This document shows, piece by piece, positions 7,825-17,206 of a stretch of 64,000 bases of DNA. The notes below the pieces were generated by a model, which worked only from the letters and a program-made list of their open reading frames with translations, did not search any database and was not told where the DNA came from. Origin of the DNA: Liquorilactobacillus oeni DSM 19972 (GTDB lineage Bacteria; Bacillota; Bacilli; Lactobacillales; Lactobacillaceae); the NCBI RefSeq assembly GCF_001436275.1, contig NZ_AZEH01000039.1, forward strand, positions 363,336 through 427,335, in the 5' to 3' direction. The position numbers and the translations under genes are program-made. Within the stretch, counting starts at the first letter, position 1. Each line of letters begins with the position of its first letter.

Positions 7825-8904
7825 TTATTCTGTTTCAAATAAAGATTCTGTAATTGTCAGCTTTGCATTATTGAAATCAATTCTCGCTGACAAACCATAG
7901 GGAATAATCGTACGGGGATAGGCATGTCCAAAGTTTAGATTTGTCATAAGCGGCAGATTTTCACTTCTTGTGAGTTCAACCAGCTCTTGTTTATATTCAC
8001 TATAGAAACATTCATTTTGAGGCTTGCCAAGTAAAACTGCCTTGACTTGGTCAAATACACCGCGTTTTTTTAATGCGGACAGCATTTTACTGAATAGAGC
8101 TGGAGAAGGGCACTCTTCACTTGTTTCAATGAAAAGAATTTTATCCTTCCATTCGTCGCTGCTAGGAAAAATACCGTATTTAGAAACGAGCTGTGCTTCG
8201 TCACTATAGCGCTTTCCAGCAATTATATCGTACAAACTGTCAAGACATCCGCCCAGAAATTTGCCTGTAACGATACCTTCTCCTCGCAAAACTTCATAAC
8301 CTAAGCTTTCCGTATGTATTTTTCTAGGTACCCCAATTGAAGCCTTCGAAAAGTCTATGCGTTCTTCATACCAAACAGAACTGCTCTTTACAATTTGCGG
8401 CACAGAATTATCAAAGAAACGTAAGAAAGTTTTGCGTGTATACGGCAGCATTTTTATTTCTAATTCAGCCAGATCGTTAAGCAGGCTAGGCCCATAGTAG
8501 CTGACCATTCCAAGTTTATAGAATAATAAATGATTAATTGTGGTATCTGAAAATCCAGTAAAGATTTTAGGGTGTTTTTTAACTGCGTTTACAAATTCCT
8601 TGTCCTCTAATAAATAAGGAAGCAGACGATAAGTATCATCGCCGCCTATAGCACAGATAATTCCTGCAAACGAATCATCTAAAAATGCTTGCTTCAAGTC
8701 TGCAGCCCTTGCTTGCGGATATTTCTTTAAATAAGCCAATCCCTTCAAAGAATTCGGCATCAAGACGGGCTCCAGCTCAAATTCTCGTAGGCGTTTCAAC
8801 CCCAATGCCAGTTCGTGTTCAACCGATTTTTCTCCTAAAATTCCGCTTGAAAGGCTGACAACGGCTATTTTATCGCCCTTTTTTAATTTATTTGGCTTAT
8901 TCAT
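7825..8904 (-). CDS. peptidase S66 family (LD-carboxypeptidase / MccF-like)
   Basis: This serine peptidase family cleaves the L-D bond of murein tetrapeptides (LdcA) or inactivates microcin C-type peptides (MccF). From ATG 8904 (AAGGAGG nine bases upstream) it has 359 residues, closer to MccF-like members than to ~300-residue LdcA. The Ser-Glu-His triad is visible: nucleophile in IFTGFSDTTINHL, Glu in ILFIETSEECPSP, His in NLNFGHAYPRTIIPYG. The oxyanion-type motif AIGGDDTYRLLPYL is also present. There is no signal peptide, so it is cytoplasmic. It is a single gene between the LysM/Apf gene and the MFS carrier. Recycling of wall peptides or self-immunity are the two options. Confidence 0.87.
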   Translation of the reverse strand: MNKPNKLKKGDKIAVVSLSSGILGEKSVEHELALGLKRLREFELEPVLMPNSLKGLAYLKKYPQARAADLKQAFLDDSFAGIICAIGGDDTYRLLPYLLEDKEFVNAVKKHPKIFTGFSDTTINHLLFYKLGMVSYYGPSLLNDLAELEIKMLPYTRKTFLRFFDNSVPQIVKSSSVWYEERIDFSKASIGVPRKIHTESLGYEVLRGEGIVTGKFLGGCLDSLYDIIAGKRYSDEAQLVSKYGIFPSSDEWKDKILFIETSEECPSPALFSKMLSALKKRGVFDQVKAVLLGKPQNECFYSEYKQELVELTRSENLPLMTNLNFGHAYPRTIIPYGLSARIDFNNAKLTITESLFETE

Positions 8905-9134
8905 TGTGGCCTGCCTCCTTGAAAATAACAACAAAAGTATTTTAAAGTGATCTTTTACTAAGAGATGAGTCAAACATCGTGTTTTACCCCGCCCTCTTTG
9001 TACTAGCTACAGGCTTTTGCTATTGAAATTCTCAAAATGCCAGATCTTCACAATCGCCACAAGTATCATATTTGCTGCGCTCGCAGTTTATCATGTCAGC
9101 CTGCTTTCAACCAAATCTGTATTAAATTACCATT

Positions 9135-10382
9135 CTATTTCTCTGTAATTAAAGGGCGATTGTTTCTGATTTTTGCCAAGCCAGGCAAAAGCAGCATTAC
9201 GGTAAAACTAAGTAGATACAGAGCGGACAAAAAACCCATCGTCACGAATAAAGAAAAATGATCCATTAAGATTCCGATAATAACTGAAGAAAATCCTCCG
9301 ATTGCTCTTCCTACATTCATAATGACATTATTTGCGGTTGAACGAATTTCAGTAGGGTAAAGAAAACTGATCACTGCTCCGTATCCACCAAACATTCCAT
9401 TTGAGAAGAATCCAACGATTGCACCAATGATTACTAATTGCAAAGTTGATTGCGCTAAAACAATTGCAAAAGTGACTAAAGCTGAAGCAGGCAGAAAAAT
9501 GCTGAATGCTTTTCGTGCGCCAAAACGATCAAAAAGGCTGCCGAAAACTGTCATTCCTAAACACATACCAATAATTGTTGAAATCATCCATAAGGAAGAA
9601 CCGGAAACACTCAAACCTTGTTTCTGCTGCACTATCATAGGCAGCCAATTCATTAATCCAAAATAACCTGCAATCTGCACGATCGTCATAACCATCAATC
9701 CCAGTGTCTGTAAAGCAATTTGGGGTGTTTCAAAAAGCCGTTTGAATGAAACTTTGTTTTTTGAGGAAACTGTTAAGTGAGTTTTCATAAAATCTTCGCT
9801 TTCATGCAGATTTTGCCTGACAAAATACGTCAGGGCTACCGGGATCAATCCTACCAAGAAAAGAGTATTCCAACCATAATGCGGAATAATATATGCGGCT
9901 GACAAAGCAGCTAAAATTGCACCAAATTGGCCGCCGATTGCAGCAACAGACGTCATCCGGCCTACATGCTGCTGTTCAAAACTTTCAGCAATCAAGGCAA
10001 TCCCAACCCCGTATTCACCGCCAGCCCCAATACCGGCAATAAAACGCAATACATAAATCAAGGCAAGGTTATTCGCAAAATACATCATTCCGGTTGCAAT
10101 AGCAAAAATAAAAATAGTGTATGAAAAAGTCCGTACGCGGCCGAAACGATCTCCTAGAATACCAAAAAGCGCGCCACCCGCCAGCATACCAAGATTGGTA
10201 ACTGAACCAATCATTCCAGCTGCTGCACTCGAAATATGCAGGCTTGCAATAATGGGTGCAAGTGCAAAGGATAAAAACATAATATCCATATTTTCGAGTG
10301 AAAAACCTGCTGAGGTAGACGCGATGACCCACTTCTGTTCACTACTAAGCCGGCTTTGTGCCGGTGATTTTAACTGTTGCAT
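9135..10382 (-). CDS. MFS transporter, acid/sugar symporter type
   Basis: This protein has 415 residues and about twelve membrane helices. The MFS A-motif GDRFGRVRTF between TM2 and TM3 is clear, with a second copy GSLFDRFGARKAF after TM8. The first helix carries 'ENMDIMFLSFALAPI' and TM5 GEYGVGIALIAESF. This pattern resembles the AAHS/NiaP-like group that carries aromatic acids, nicotinate or other organic acids with protons. The start ATG at 10382 follows GGAGG by nine bases, so the 30-codon upstream extension is dropped. The AI-2E family gene lies 112 bp upstream on the same strand. The substrate cannot be read from sequence. Confidence 0.85.
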   Translation of the reverse strand: MQQLKSPAQSRLSSEQKWVIASTSAGFSLENMDIMFLSFALAPIIASLHISSAAAGMIGSVTNLGMLAGGALFGILGDRFGRVRTFSYTIFIFAIATGMMYFANNLALIYVLRFIAGIGAGGEYGVGIALIAESFEQQHVGRMTSVAAIGGQFGAILAALSAAYIIPHYGWNTLFLVGLIPVALTYFVRQNLHESEDFMKTHLTVSSKNKVSFKRLFETPQIALQTLGLMVMTIVQIAGYFGLMNWLPMIVQQKQGLSVSGSSLWMISTIIGMCLGMTVFGSLFDRFGARKAFSIFLPASALVTFAIVLAQSTLQLVIIGAIVGFFSNGMFGGYGAVISFLYPTEIRSTANNVIMNVGRAIGGFSSVIIGILMDHFSLFVTMGFLSALYLLSFTVMLLLPGLAKIRNNRPLITEK

Positions 10383-10494
10383 TATTCGATTCCTCCAAAA
10401 TTGACGATCACTGTCGTCTTTTATTTTGATAATTGCTTTAGCAATTATTTCACAGTCCGTGAGGAAAAGCAAATAGAAATCAAAAGTAAACCGT

Positions 10495-11667
10495 TTATTT
10501 TTTTAAATAGTCTTTTTTTGAAAATCCTGTTTCTTCATATTCACCATATTTGCCGTAAAAACGATTGTAACGTTTTTTAAAGTGGCTGAAAAGATCAATG
10601 GTAACAGCTTTGACAAGACAGTAAATCGGAATTCCAAAGACGACTCCTACTATCCCAAGCAGATCTCCCATTACTAATAGGACCAACAAAACAGTAATCA
10701 TGTGCAGCTGCAGATTGTCCCCCATAATCCGCGGTACGATAAATTGGCCATGCAGGAATTGGACAATAAACCATACGAGTGCGAATTTCACGGCCATCCA
10801 AAGTGAACTCTGAAACGCAATAATCAATCCTGGTAAAAATGCAGCAAAAGAACCAATATAGGGAATGACGCTCAAGAAACCCGCTGATAAAGCTAAAGCG
10901 CCGGCGTAGTTTAAACCAATCAGTAAAAAGCAGGGCCAGTATATTAAACCAAGGAGTGCTGAAACAATTATTTGTCCTTTAAGGTATCCCCCAATCTGCT
11001 GGTCAACGATTTTCCCTAATTCATTAAAGTCATACCTGAATACTGGTGGAACAAGTTTTCGAACAGTCTTCAAAAATTTCTCTTTATCCCGCAATAAAAA
11101 GAAGGCAATAATAGGACCCACAATAACAGTTAGGAGCATCGTGGAAAGTGCTGAAAAGAACCCCCCAAAACTTTTTACTCCGCTTTGCAAGTACTTTTCT
11201 ACAAAACTGTTAATTTTAGTTCCAGATAAATCTATACTTGAAAATGACCTTTCAATTTCTTTCGTATAAGGCAAAGCATTGGTTATCTTATCTAGATTTC
11301 GCTGAAATCCTTGCAAAATTTGCGGTGATTGATTTAACAAATCAAGCAGCTGTGTCCTTGCAAGAATTACCAGCTCTATCCCTCCAAAAGTTAAAAGCCC
11401 TAAGATAAGAAGATATACAAGTGAAATAATCCAAGTTCTGCCTAAATACTTTTCAAATCTGACTATCAATGGATTGATCAGATAATATAAAATCAGCCCA
11501 AAAACAGCTGGTGGTAAAATATTTACCAAAATCGTCGCAATAGGTATGAATATAAAACTGACCTTACTGTACAATAGGATTACAGCACCGATCAGCCCAA
11601 TTATCAATATCGTGAAAATCAAGTTGCGGCCGCCTAAAAAGCGGATCCACCTACTCTCCTTATCCAT
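10495..11667 (-). CDS. AI-2E family (UPF0118) membrane transporter
   Basis: About 390 residues include paired N-terminal hydrophobic segments, a large central amphipathic region, and a C-terminal group of helices containing 'YIGSFAAFLPGLIIAF' and 'VVFGIPIYCLVKAV', as in PF01594. Members include E. coli TqsA and Bacillus YtvI. Many are Na+(Li+)/H+ antiporters or exporters, and AI-2 export is proven for only some. ATG 11667 is preferred because GGGGGG precedes it by six bases; the GTG at 11709 lacks a site. No luxS gene lies nearby, so a link to AI-2 is not supported. Confidence 0.85.
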   Translation of the reverse strand: MDKESRWIRFLGGRNLIFTILIIGLIGAVILLYSKVSFIFIPIATILVNILPPAVFGLILYYLINPLIVRFEKYLGRTWIISLVYLLILGLLTFGGIELVILARTQLLDLLNQSPQILQGFQRNLDKITNALPYTKEIERSFSSIDLSGTKINSFVEKYLQSGVKSFGGFFSALSTMLLTVIVGPIIAFFLLRDKEKFLKTVRKLVPPVFRYDFNELGKIVDQQIGGYLKGQIIVSALLGLIYWPCFLLIGLNYAGALALSAGFLSVIPYIGSFAAFLPGLIIAFQSSLWMAVKFALVWFIVQFLHGQFIVPRIMGDNLQLHMITVLLVLLVMGDLLGIVGVVFGIPIYCLVKAVTIDLFSHFKKRYNRFYGKYGEYEETGFSKKDYLKK

Positions 11668-11787
11668 AAAAAACCCCCCAACAACCAAATTTTCGTACAG
11701 AATATACACTTAGTATACAAAACATTTGGTGTTTGGAGTAGTAAATACCTCGCAGTGCCCGCTCAATCAAAATTCGCTAACTAACCT

Positions 11788-13143
11788 CTACTGCAAAACT
11801 TGGTCAGTCTGATGTTTTTGAGCTGCTTGGCCTAAAAGATTAAGATAGTTAAACGGCTTGTCAAAATGAGGCTGAAAAAGCATATCTACCATGGCAAGGT
11901 CATCAATTGTATTTTTATTTTGAATACATAGTGACAACAGATTAGCTGCTTGCGAAATATCTTGTCTGCTAAGAAATGCTCCTCCCAAAATTTTCAGCGA
12001 CTTTGGATCATAAACAAGCGACATAAGCACCTTTTCTGTAGTAGGCATAAATTCCGGACGATAATTATCCTCTAAAATTACCTGTGCAGCTTCAATCCCT
12101 TGTTCTTTTGCCGCGGCTGCAGTCAATCCTGTCGAACACAGCGAGATTCCAAAAAGTACCAGCCCCGAGGTTGCCTGTGTTCCAATACTGCGTACTCTAG
12201 GTGCAAATAAATTTTTTCCTACCAGAATTCCTTGACGAATCGCATTAGTAGCCAATGGAATATAAGCAGGTTTTTCAGTCGGATTAAAATGGACAGCAAC
12301 GCTATCACCCGCTGCTAAGATATCCGGATTTGAGCTTTGCATATATTCGTTTGTGATAATTGCGCCGTTAGGAAGCATATCAATCTGACCAGTAAGAAGA
12401 CTAGTGTTTGGTCGAAAGCCAATACACAGGATAGCTAGGTCAACTGGAATTTCAGTTTGGTCGGTTTTAACCAGTATTTCACCCTTTTCGTCTTTAAATT
12501 CCATTACCCTTTGTCCAAGTGCTAAATCAATTCCTTTTTCTGTGAAAGTTTTTTCAATTTTAGTTGTAAAAGCCTCATCAAAATATTTCGGCATAACCCG
12601 TTCTTTTTCATCAATCAAGGTAACTGCATGTCCCTTCAGTCTATAGGCTTCCGCAAGTTCCACGCCGATATAGCCTGCACCAATGACTGCAATCCTGTCT
12701 GCCTTGGGGGCTCTCTCAAATAATTCTTGAGCGTGGCTCCAATCTTTGCATAACAGAACCTTGTCATTCTTAATACCTTTAATCGGGGGCACAATCGGCC
12801 AAGATCCTGTCGTCATTACCAGCTTATCATAATCTTCTTCCCAGACTTCTTCAGTCTGTAAATTTTTAACTCGTAGTGTATGGTCCTTTGAATTGATAGC
12901 GATTACATCGTGCTGTGCAAAAATCTCCGCACCCAATGAACGCAATTCTTGAGGATTTGAGTAAAACAACCCTGCCGGATCTGTTACTTGACCGCCTAAA
13001 TAAAGTGCAATCCCACAGGAAAGAAAAGAGATTTCCTGGTTGCGTTCAAAAACTTTAACCTGCACATCTTTGTGTTCCTTCAGAATTTCCTTAACTACGT
13101 AAGTTCCTGCATGAGTACAACCAATCACTGCTATTTTTTTCAT
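11788..13143 (-). CDS. nox: NADH oxidase (FAD-dependent, CoA-disulfide-reductase family)
   Basis: This 451-residue flavoenzyme probably reduces O2 to water with NADH, regenerating NAD+ and removing oxygen. It opens with the FAD-binding MKKIAVIGCTHAG, including the family His in GCTHAG. The redox-active Cys43 lies in ISFLSCGIALYLGG, and the NAD-binding site AVIGAGYIGVELAEAY follows near residue 158. The second FAD motif is DILAAGDSVAVHFNP, and a C-terminal dimerisation domain follows. A single cysteine at position 43 with this spacing is typical of water-forming Nox. CoA-disulfide reductase is the main alternative. The start is ATG 13143, eight bases after GGAGG. It appears to be a single gene. 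Confidence 0.9.
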   Translation of the reverse strand: MKKIAVIGCTHAGTYVVKEILKEHKDVQVKVFERNQEISFLSCGIALYLGGQVTDPAGLFYSNPQELRSLGAEIFAQHDVIAINSKDHTLRVKNLQTEEVWEEDYDKLVMTTGSWPIVPPIKGIKNDKVLLCKDWSHAQELFERAPKADRIAVIGAGYIGVELAEAYRLKGHAVTLIDEKERVMPKYFDEAFTTKIEKTFTEKGIDLALGQRVMEFKDEKGEILVKTDQTEIPVDLAILCIGFRPNTSLLTGQIDMLPNGAIITNEYMQSSNPDILAAGDSVAVHFNPTEKPAYIPLATNAIRQGILVGKNLFAPRVRSIGTQATSGLVLFGISLCSTGLTAAAAKEQGIEAAQVILEDNYRPEFMPTTEKVLMSLVYDPKSLKILGGAFLSRQDISQAANLLSLCIQNKNTIDDLAMVDMLFQPHFDKPFNYLNLLGQAAQKHQTDQVLQ

Positions 13144-13383
13144 AATTAATTCCTCCATTTTGAGTTGGGGGTGTTTGCTCAAAGATAAACATAACTTAGT
13201 TAAATATCACATGGTCTAAACAATTAATCAAGTAAAATGATAGCGCTTAATACAAAATTTAAAAAGTAAAAAACCTTCTTTTACGGACCATTGAGTGTTT
13301 TTTTAAAATTATTATTAGTCTAATGATACAATAAGAGTGAATGAAGAAAGCGACTGGGAACTCTGACAGAAAGGAGCAAGACA

Positions 13384-13677
13384 ATGGGGATCTTTAATAA
13401 CAATAAAATCAAGGGTATACTTGCAGATCGCGGGCTTAACGAAGTCAGCAAAGAGACATCCGAGCAAATTGAAGCTATTATGGGGAATCTTCAAAAACAT
13501 AGGCTGTTGCGTGACAGTGATCACGTAGACTTTGATACTGAAAGCAATGAAATGAAGGTAGAATTCTTACGCGCACTAGTTGAACAAAATTGGATTATAA
13601 TCGCTCAAAATGAGCAGATGGTGTCCTCCTTGAAAGAAATTAAAAAGTCTTTAAACCCTTCTTCAAACAAGCCTTAA
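13384..13677 (+). CDS. hypothetical protein, 97 residues
   Basis: I do not recognise this gene. It is supported by a good ribosome site (GAAAGGAG seven bases before the ATG) and a terminator directly downstream at 13755-13796. The product is hydrophilic, with no signal peptide or membrane segment. It has an acidic middle (DSDHVDFDTESNEMKVEFLR) and a helical C-terminus (QNEQMVSSLKEIKKSLNPSS). It is one of the few plus-strand genes and stands alone between nox and a small membrane protein. A divergent gap of ~240 bp separates it from nox. It is likely a real small cytosolic protein of unknown role. Confidence 0.7.
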   Translation: MGIFNNNKIKGILADRGLNEVSKETSEQIEAIMGNLQKHRLLRDSDHVDFDTESNEMKVEFLRALVEQNWIIIAQNEQMVSSLKEIKKSLNPSSNKP

Positions 13678-13754
13678 TCGTGAAATTTATACAATCTTTG
13701 CCAACTTAATCTTGCCTCAAGCTAAGAAAAATATATTTTTTTAACTACCTAAGG

Positions 13755-13796
13755 GACTGAAACCAGTAATTATAATATTTCAGTCTTTTATTTTTT
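13755..13796 (+). terminator. intrinsic terminator of the 97-residue gene
   Basis: Arms GACTGAAA (13755-13762) and TTTCAGTC (13778-13785) are followed by TTTTATTTTTT on the plus strand, 78 bp past the stop codon. Confidence 0.8.
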
Positions 13797-13829
13797 GGGG
13801 CTACCTTTTTACACGGATAACTCTTAAGT

Positions 13830-14021
13830 TTACTTAAAAAGCTTAACAACCCCAATTATTAATGCTGTTAAGGTTGAAAGACATGCAATTACAAAACAAG
13901 TCACTGCACCTACTATAACAGCTTCAAACGATAATCCCCAAGAAAGGCCTAGTATTATAGAAAACATACATAAAATGGCTAGAATAGAAACGGCTAGAAA
14001 AACACTTTGTGCTGAAGACAT
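13830..14021 (-). CDS. small two-helix membrane protein, 63 residues
   Basis: The product is almost entirely hydrophobic: helix 1 is roughly residues 7-29 (FLAVSILAILCMFSIILGLS) and helix 2 roughly 34-60 (AVIVGAVTCFVIACLSTLTA), ending KLFK. The start ATG at 14021 has AAAGGG nine bases upstream. I do not recognise a family. Small hydrophobic peptides of this size can be bacteriocin-related, toxin components or stress proteins, but no neighbour supports any of these. Its reality rests on the ribosome site and the consistent two-helix pattern. Confidence 0.5.
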   Translation of the reverse strand: MSSAQSVFLAVSILAILCMFSIILGLSWGLSFEAVIVGAVTCFVIACLSTLTALIIGVVKLFK

Positions 14022-14171
14022 TTTAAAGCACCCTTTCTTCCAAAAATAACATTAGCAGCTGAACAAACTAAGCAAAAAATAAGATGGTAGAAGCTCTACT
14101 CTTTAAGTTCTAAAGAATCATGCTAAATTCAAAAGTTTTCACTTACACTAATAAAGGATTAAAAATAAAAT

Positions 14172-14217
14172 AAAAAGGAACTGCAGCAAAACCCAAGTTT
14201 TGTTACAGCCCCTTTTT
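14172..14217 (-). terminator. long imperfect hairpin, probable terminator
   Basis: Left arm 14175-14194 and right arm 14198-14217 pair as AAAAGG..CTG..CAAAAC against GTTTTG..CAG..CCTTTT. On the minus strand T-rich sequence follows (TTTTTATTTTATTTTT). It lies ~310 bp beyond the yfhO stop in the gap 14022-14524, which otherwise holds only a cre-like site. No intact gene is visible there. Confidence 0.55.
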
Positions 14218-14414
14218 CGGCTAGTGTCGTTTTGTTCTATCGATCTGTGAAACCTTTTGGTGTGAAGAGCTTTATTGGAGTTCAACAGCAACTATCTACA
14301 ACGCACCAGCCTTCAAGGAGTACTATAACCCCAAATATATTTTAAATCCTTCTTCCACTCATATGGTGGCTAACTTTTTATTATGGAGTTATCTCTCCTT
14401 ACACTTTAAGTATA

Positions 14415-14428
14415 TGTAAACGCTCTCT
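14415..14428. promoter_or_regulatory. cre-like site (CcpA) with no obvious target
   Basis: The sequence TGTAAACGCTCTCT matches the consensus TGWAANCGNTNWCA at 13 of 14 positions. It lies ~100 bp downstream of yfhO and ~390 bp upstream of the 63-residue membrane protein, both on the minus strand. The gene it would control is not evident. Confidence 0.45.
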
Positions 14429-14524
14429 AAAGTCAAGTAAAGTACTCTTTCAGTTTGCAATTATTTCAGTTTTTTATTGATTTTCAGCAAATACATATAT
14501 AATTAAAAAAAATCTCAAAGAAAA

Positions 14525-16966
14525 TCAGCTGCTACTCTTTTTTCTCAATAACAGCCACTCAATTCCCAACCAGAAAGTACCCAGTAAACTTAAAATCAAC
14601 CCTGCCCGGCTGCCTGGTGTCTGATAATGCAATATTATTTTTGAGTTGCCCTTAGGCAGCGATACAGCTAAAAAGGTGCCTAATGAACGAGTTGTTTTTA
14701 GCTTTTTACCGTTACAAAAAACCTGCCAGCCTGTGTCAAAGGGAATGCTGAATGTCAACATTCTTTTTGTATCAATATTTTTAGTTTCACCGATCAGCCA
14801 CGAACTGCCGTTTTTATGTTTGAGCTGAAATTCATTTTTTTTAAGCTTCTTCATTCCCGCAAGCAAGCGCGCCTGATTCAAAATTTTGAGATTTTTACTT
14901 TTAAATTGTTTCCGGGAATAAGAAGATAACTTTATTTGTATAGTCTCAGTGCCCCTAATCTTTTTTATTTTCTTCAGCACTTGTTGCTGCGTCCCATCTT
15001 CATCCAAATAATTTTGGGCACAATACAAAATCCCGGCTGCAGGAGCTTTAATTTTAACCAGATACTTGTCCCTTTCTAAACGCTTAACCTTCAAAACCTG
15101 CACATTCTGAAATAGTGTTTTTTCACCAGGCAAAAGTATTTTCCAAATTTTTTCCTGATTTTCAAAAATATTTCTCTTATTAAAGCTGCCCTTCTTAATA
15201 GCAGCAGACGTCAAGAGTCCATTTCCTATAGCAGTAGGGTTCCTTATAATTTTTATGCTTTTATCTTTCTGACTCAAGTAATACCTCACATTCAATAGTG
15301 AATCAGAAAAATCTGATCCGCCAATGCTGCTGATCCTTCGTACATTCTTACTGAAATAACCCATATTAATAAGAAAACGCCTAACGGATTTATCTAGGGT
15401 CGAACTGTAAAGGCTAAGCCCTTCATAACCAAGTAACAATCCATCATTATAATCATTGTAAGTTTGTCGATAAGCGTGTGTAAAAAAGTTCCCTCGTCCT
15501 AGTAAACGATAACTAATCGTTTTCTTGGGGTCAGCTTGCAAAATCTTTTTTTGTATGTTTATATAGCTGCTTTCGTAACTGTTTTGATTTCCTAGCTTCA
15601 TGCCTGCCATACTACCATACAAGTTAGCGCTTAATGCTGCTAAGGTCACGATTATCAATACTGCATTTTGTACTCTTCCTTGCAAAAATACTAAGGCACT
15701 TGCAACCAAACCAATCCCGGCAAAGGACAATAAGACCCAGAAATAATCTGATGGAACAAAAACAATGTTAATCAGCAGCAAGCTGCCAAAAATTCCAGCA
15801 ACCAGCAGCATTTTTCTTTTATCAAAATGCTGACTCAATTGCCATCGCTCGGCTGCTAAAGAAATTGTAAAAAAAATCAAAAAAATCGAATTACGATAAG
15901 GAAAACCAGCCGGCCGATTCATTAAATGCCAAATAGTATTAAGCGGCCGCAGCCAAAGTGAAAGAAATAGAAATGAAAGCAGCAAAAAAGCTGCCTTTTT
16001 TTCTTTTTTATTGCATCTAGAATCAAGAAAATAAAAAACTGCTAAAATCACTACTAAGCTTCCCATGAAGACACTAGGAGCATGATCCAATCGCTGCAAG
16101 TAAGAACTGCCGGAAACACCCATTTGTTTAAAAAAACTTATTCCAAATTCTGGCAGCGGCAAAAACCAGTTAGCTTTAATCCCAGTCTTGGCAGTCTTTT
16201 GCATCCCCAAAAAAGTAGGTAAAAGCAAACAGCTCACTAAAAGTACAACTTGTACCAGTGTCTTGAAATAGGTCAATAAAATCCTAATAACTTGTTTGCC
16301 CGTATGCTCTCTTTGCCCTAATAGATAGCATAAATAACAAGCAGTAAACAAAACAATCATGTACCCTAAATAGTAATTGCAAAAAATTGCGATAGTCAAA
16401 CTTATTACAAAAAGACAGCGTTTCCCTTGTAGAGTCAGCCTTTCAAGCCCTAATACCACTAAAGGGAGCCATATAAGCGCGTCAAGCCACATTATATTAT
16501 AAAAATTCATCGCTACAAAACCATTCAAGGCATACACTGTCGCAAAAAGCCAAATCTGTTTTCTTTGAGGGCATTTTTGTAAAAGATAGTGAGCAAAAGT
16601 GAGTCCCATCGCACTTATTTTAAGTAAAATAATAAATTCTACAGCTAGAGGCACCTGCTCAGATCTAAAAAAAAGGCATATTAAATTGAAAGGACTCATC
16701 AAATAATAAGCAGCTACTGGGAAAAAATTATCGCCTAGACCTAAAGAAAAACTATAAGCGTTAATTTGGCCTGTTAAAATCTGCCGGCGCATTTCTGTCA
16801 AAAAGGGAATATACTGGGTACCTAGGTCGCTCACCAAAAAATTATTGGTGCCGAAAGGGACTATTCCCTTAACTATCCAGACAAGTATCATTAAAAACAA
16901 AGGAAGAATTCCAGCTAGGAAGTACGTCTTAAAAGTGCTTATTCTTTGCTTTTCCCAGTTTTCCAT
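14525..16966 (-). CDS. yfhO: YfhO-family polytopic membrane protein (putative GT-C glycosyltransferase)
   Basis: The 813-residue product has a short cytoplasmic N-terminus, about a dozen membrane helices (residues ~15-460), then a ~300-residue extracytoplasmic domain and one final helix (AGLILSLLGTFWLGIEWLLL) with a basic tail. The first loop carries 'NNFLVSDLGTQYIPFLTEMR', where the acidic SDLGTQY matches the catalytic-type loop-1 Asp of GT-C/YfhO proteins. In Bacillus and Listeria, YfhO/GtlB-type proteins glycosylate lipoteichoic acid outside the cell using an undecaprenyl-linked sugar. That role is an inference here. ATG 16966 follows GAAGGTG. It appears monocistronic. Confidence 0.85.
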   Translation of the reverse strand: MENWEKQRISTFKTYFLAGILPLFLMILVWIVKGIVPFGTNNFLVSDLGTQYIPFLTEMRRQILTGQINAYSFSLGLGDNFFPVAAYYLMSPFNLICLFFRSEQVPLAVEFIILLKISAMGLTFAHYLLQKCPQRKQIWLFATVYALNGFVAMNFYNIMWLDALIWLPLVVLGLERLTLQGKRCLFVISLTIAIFCNYYLGYMIVLFTACYLCYLLGQREHTGKQVIRILLTYFKTLVQVVLLVSCLLLPTFLGMQKTAKTGIKANWFLPLPEFGISFFKQMGVSGSSYLQRLDHAPSVFMGSLVVILAVFYFLDSRCNKKEKKAAFLLLSFLFLSLWLRPLNTIWHLMNRPAGFPYRNSIFLIFFTISLAAERWQLSQHFDKRKMLLVAGIFGSLLLINIVFVPSDYFWVLLSFAGIGLVASALVFLQGRVQNAVLIIVTLAALSANLYGSMAGMKLGNQNSYESSYINIQKKILQADPKKTISYRLLGRGNFFTHAYRQTYNDYNDGLLLGYEGLSLYSSTLDKSVRRFLINMGYFSKNVRRISSIGGSDFSDSLLNVRYYLSQKDKSIKIIRNPTAIGNGLLTSAAIKKGSFNKRNIFENQEKIWKILLPGEKTLFQNVQVLKVKRLERDKYLVKIKAPAAGILYCAQNYLDEDGTQQQVLKKIKKIRGTETIQIKLSSYSRKQFKSKNLKILNQARLLAGMKKLKKNEFQLKHKNGSSWLIGETKNIDTKRMLTFSIPFDTGWQVFCNGKKLKTTRSLGTFLAVSLPKGNSKIILHYQTPGSRAGLILSLLGTFWLGIEWLLLRKKSSS

Positions 16967-17111
16967 TAAAACACCTTCGAAATTGAATTATTTTAGAGCT
17001 ACAGCTTTATATTATAATTAAAGTGTAGCGTAATTTTGGCGAAAGAGCAAAGATTTTGAAAAGAACGCTTTTTGCGATTCAGCTATATGTGTAATTTTCA
17101 TGATTAGGCAG

Positions 17112-17200
17112 ATTCGACTATTGGGGCACGTTAATTCATATACTCCAGGTCAAAAAACAAGAGATCAGGTCAAAAACTATATTTTGCCCCAATCCCTTTA
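17112..17200. repeat. dispersed intergenic element, degenerate copy
   Basis: CGACTATTGGGGCACGTTAA at 17115-17134 and the downstream GGTCAAAAA..TTTTGCCCC hairpin (17168-17190) match the two modules of the repeat family seen at ten or so places in the window. It lies just beyond the Nudix gene stop at 17207 and probably serves as its terminator. Confidence 0.65.
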
Positions 17201-17206
17201 CTGGTT

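Noticed and set aside
9037-9261. Small plus-strand open frame overlapping the MFS gene end
   Set aside because: Antisense to a well-supported gene, with no ribosome site.
13237-13250. cre-like TGATAGCGCTTAAT upstream of nox
   Set aside because: Three mismatches in the defining positions; not better than chance in AT-rich sequence.
14220-14400. Possible transposase or insertion-sequence remnant downstream of yfhO
   Set aside because: Short translated fragments suggested one, but no inverted ends, direct repeats or recognisable transposase motif could be found.
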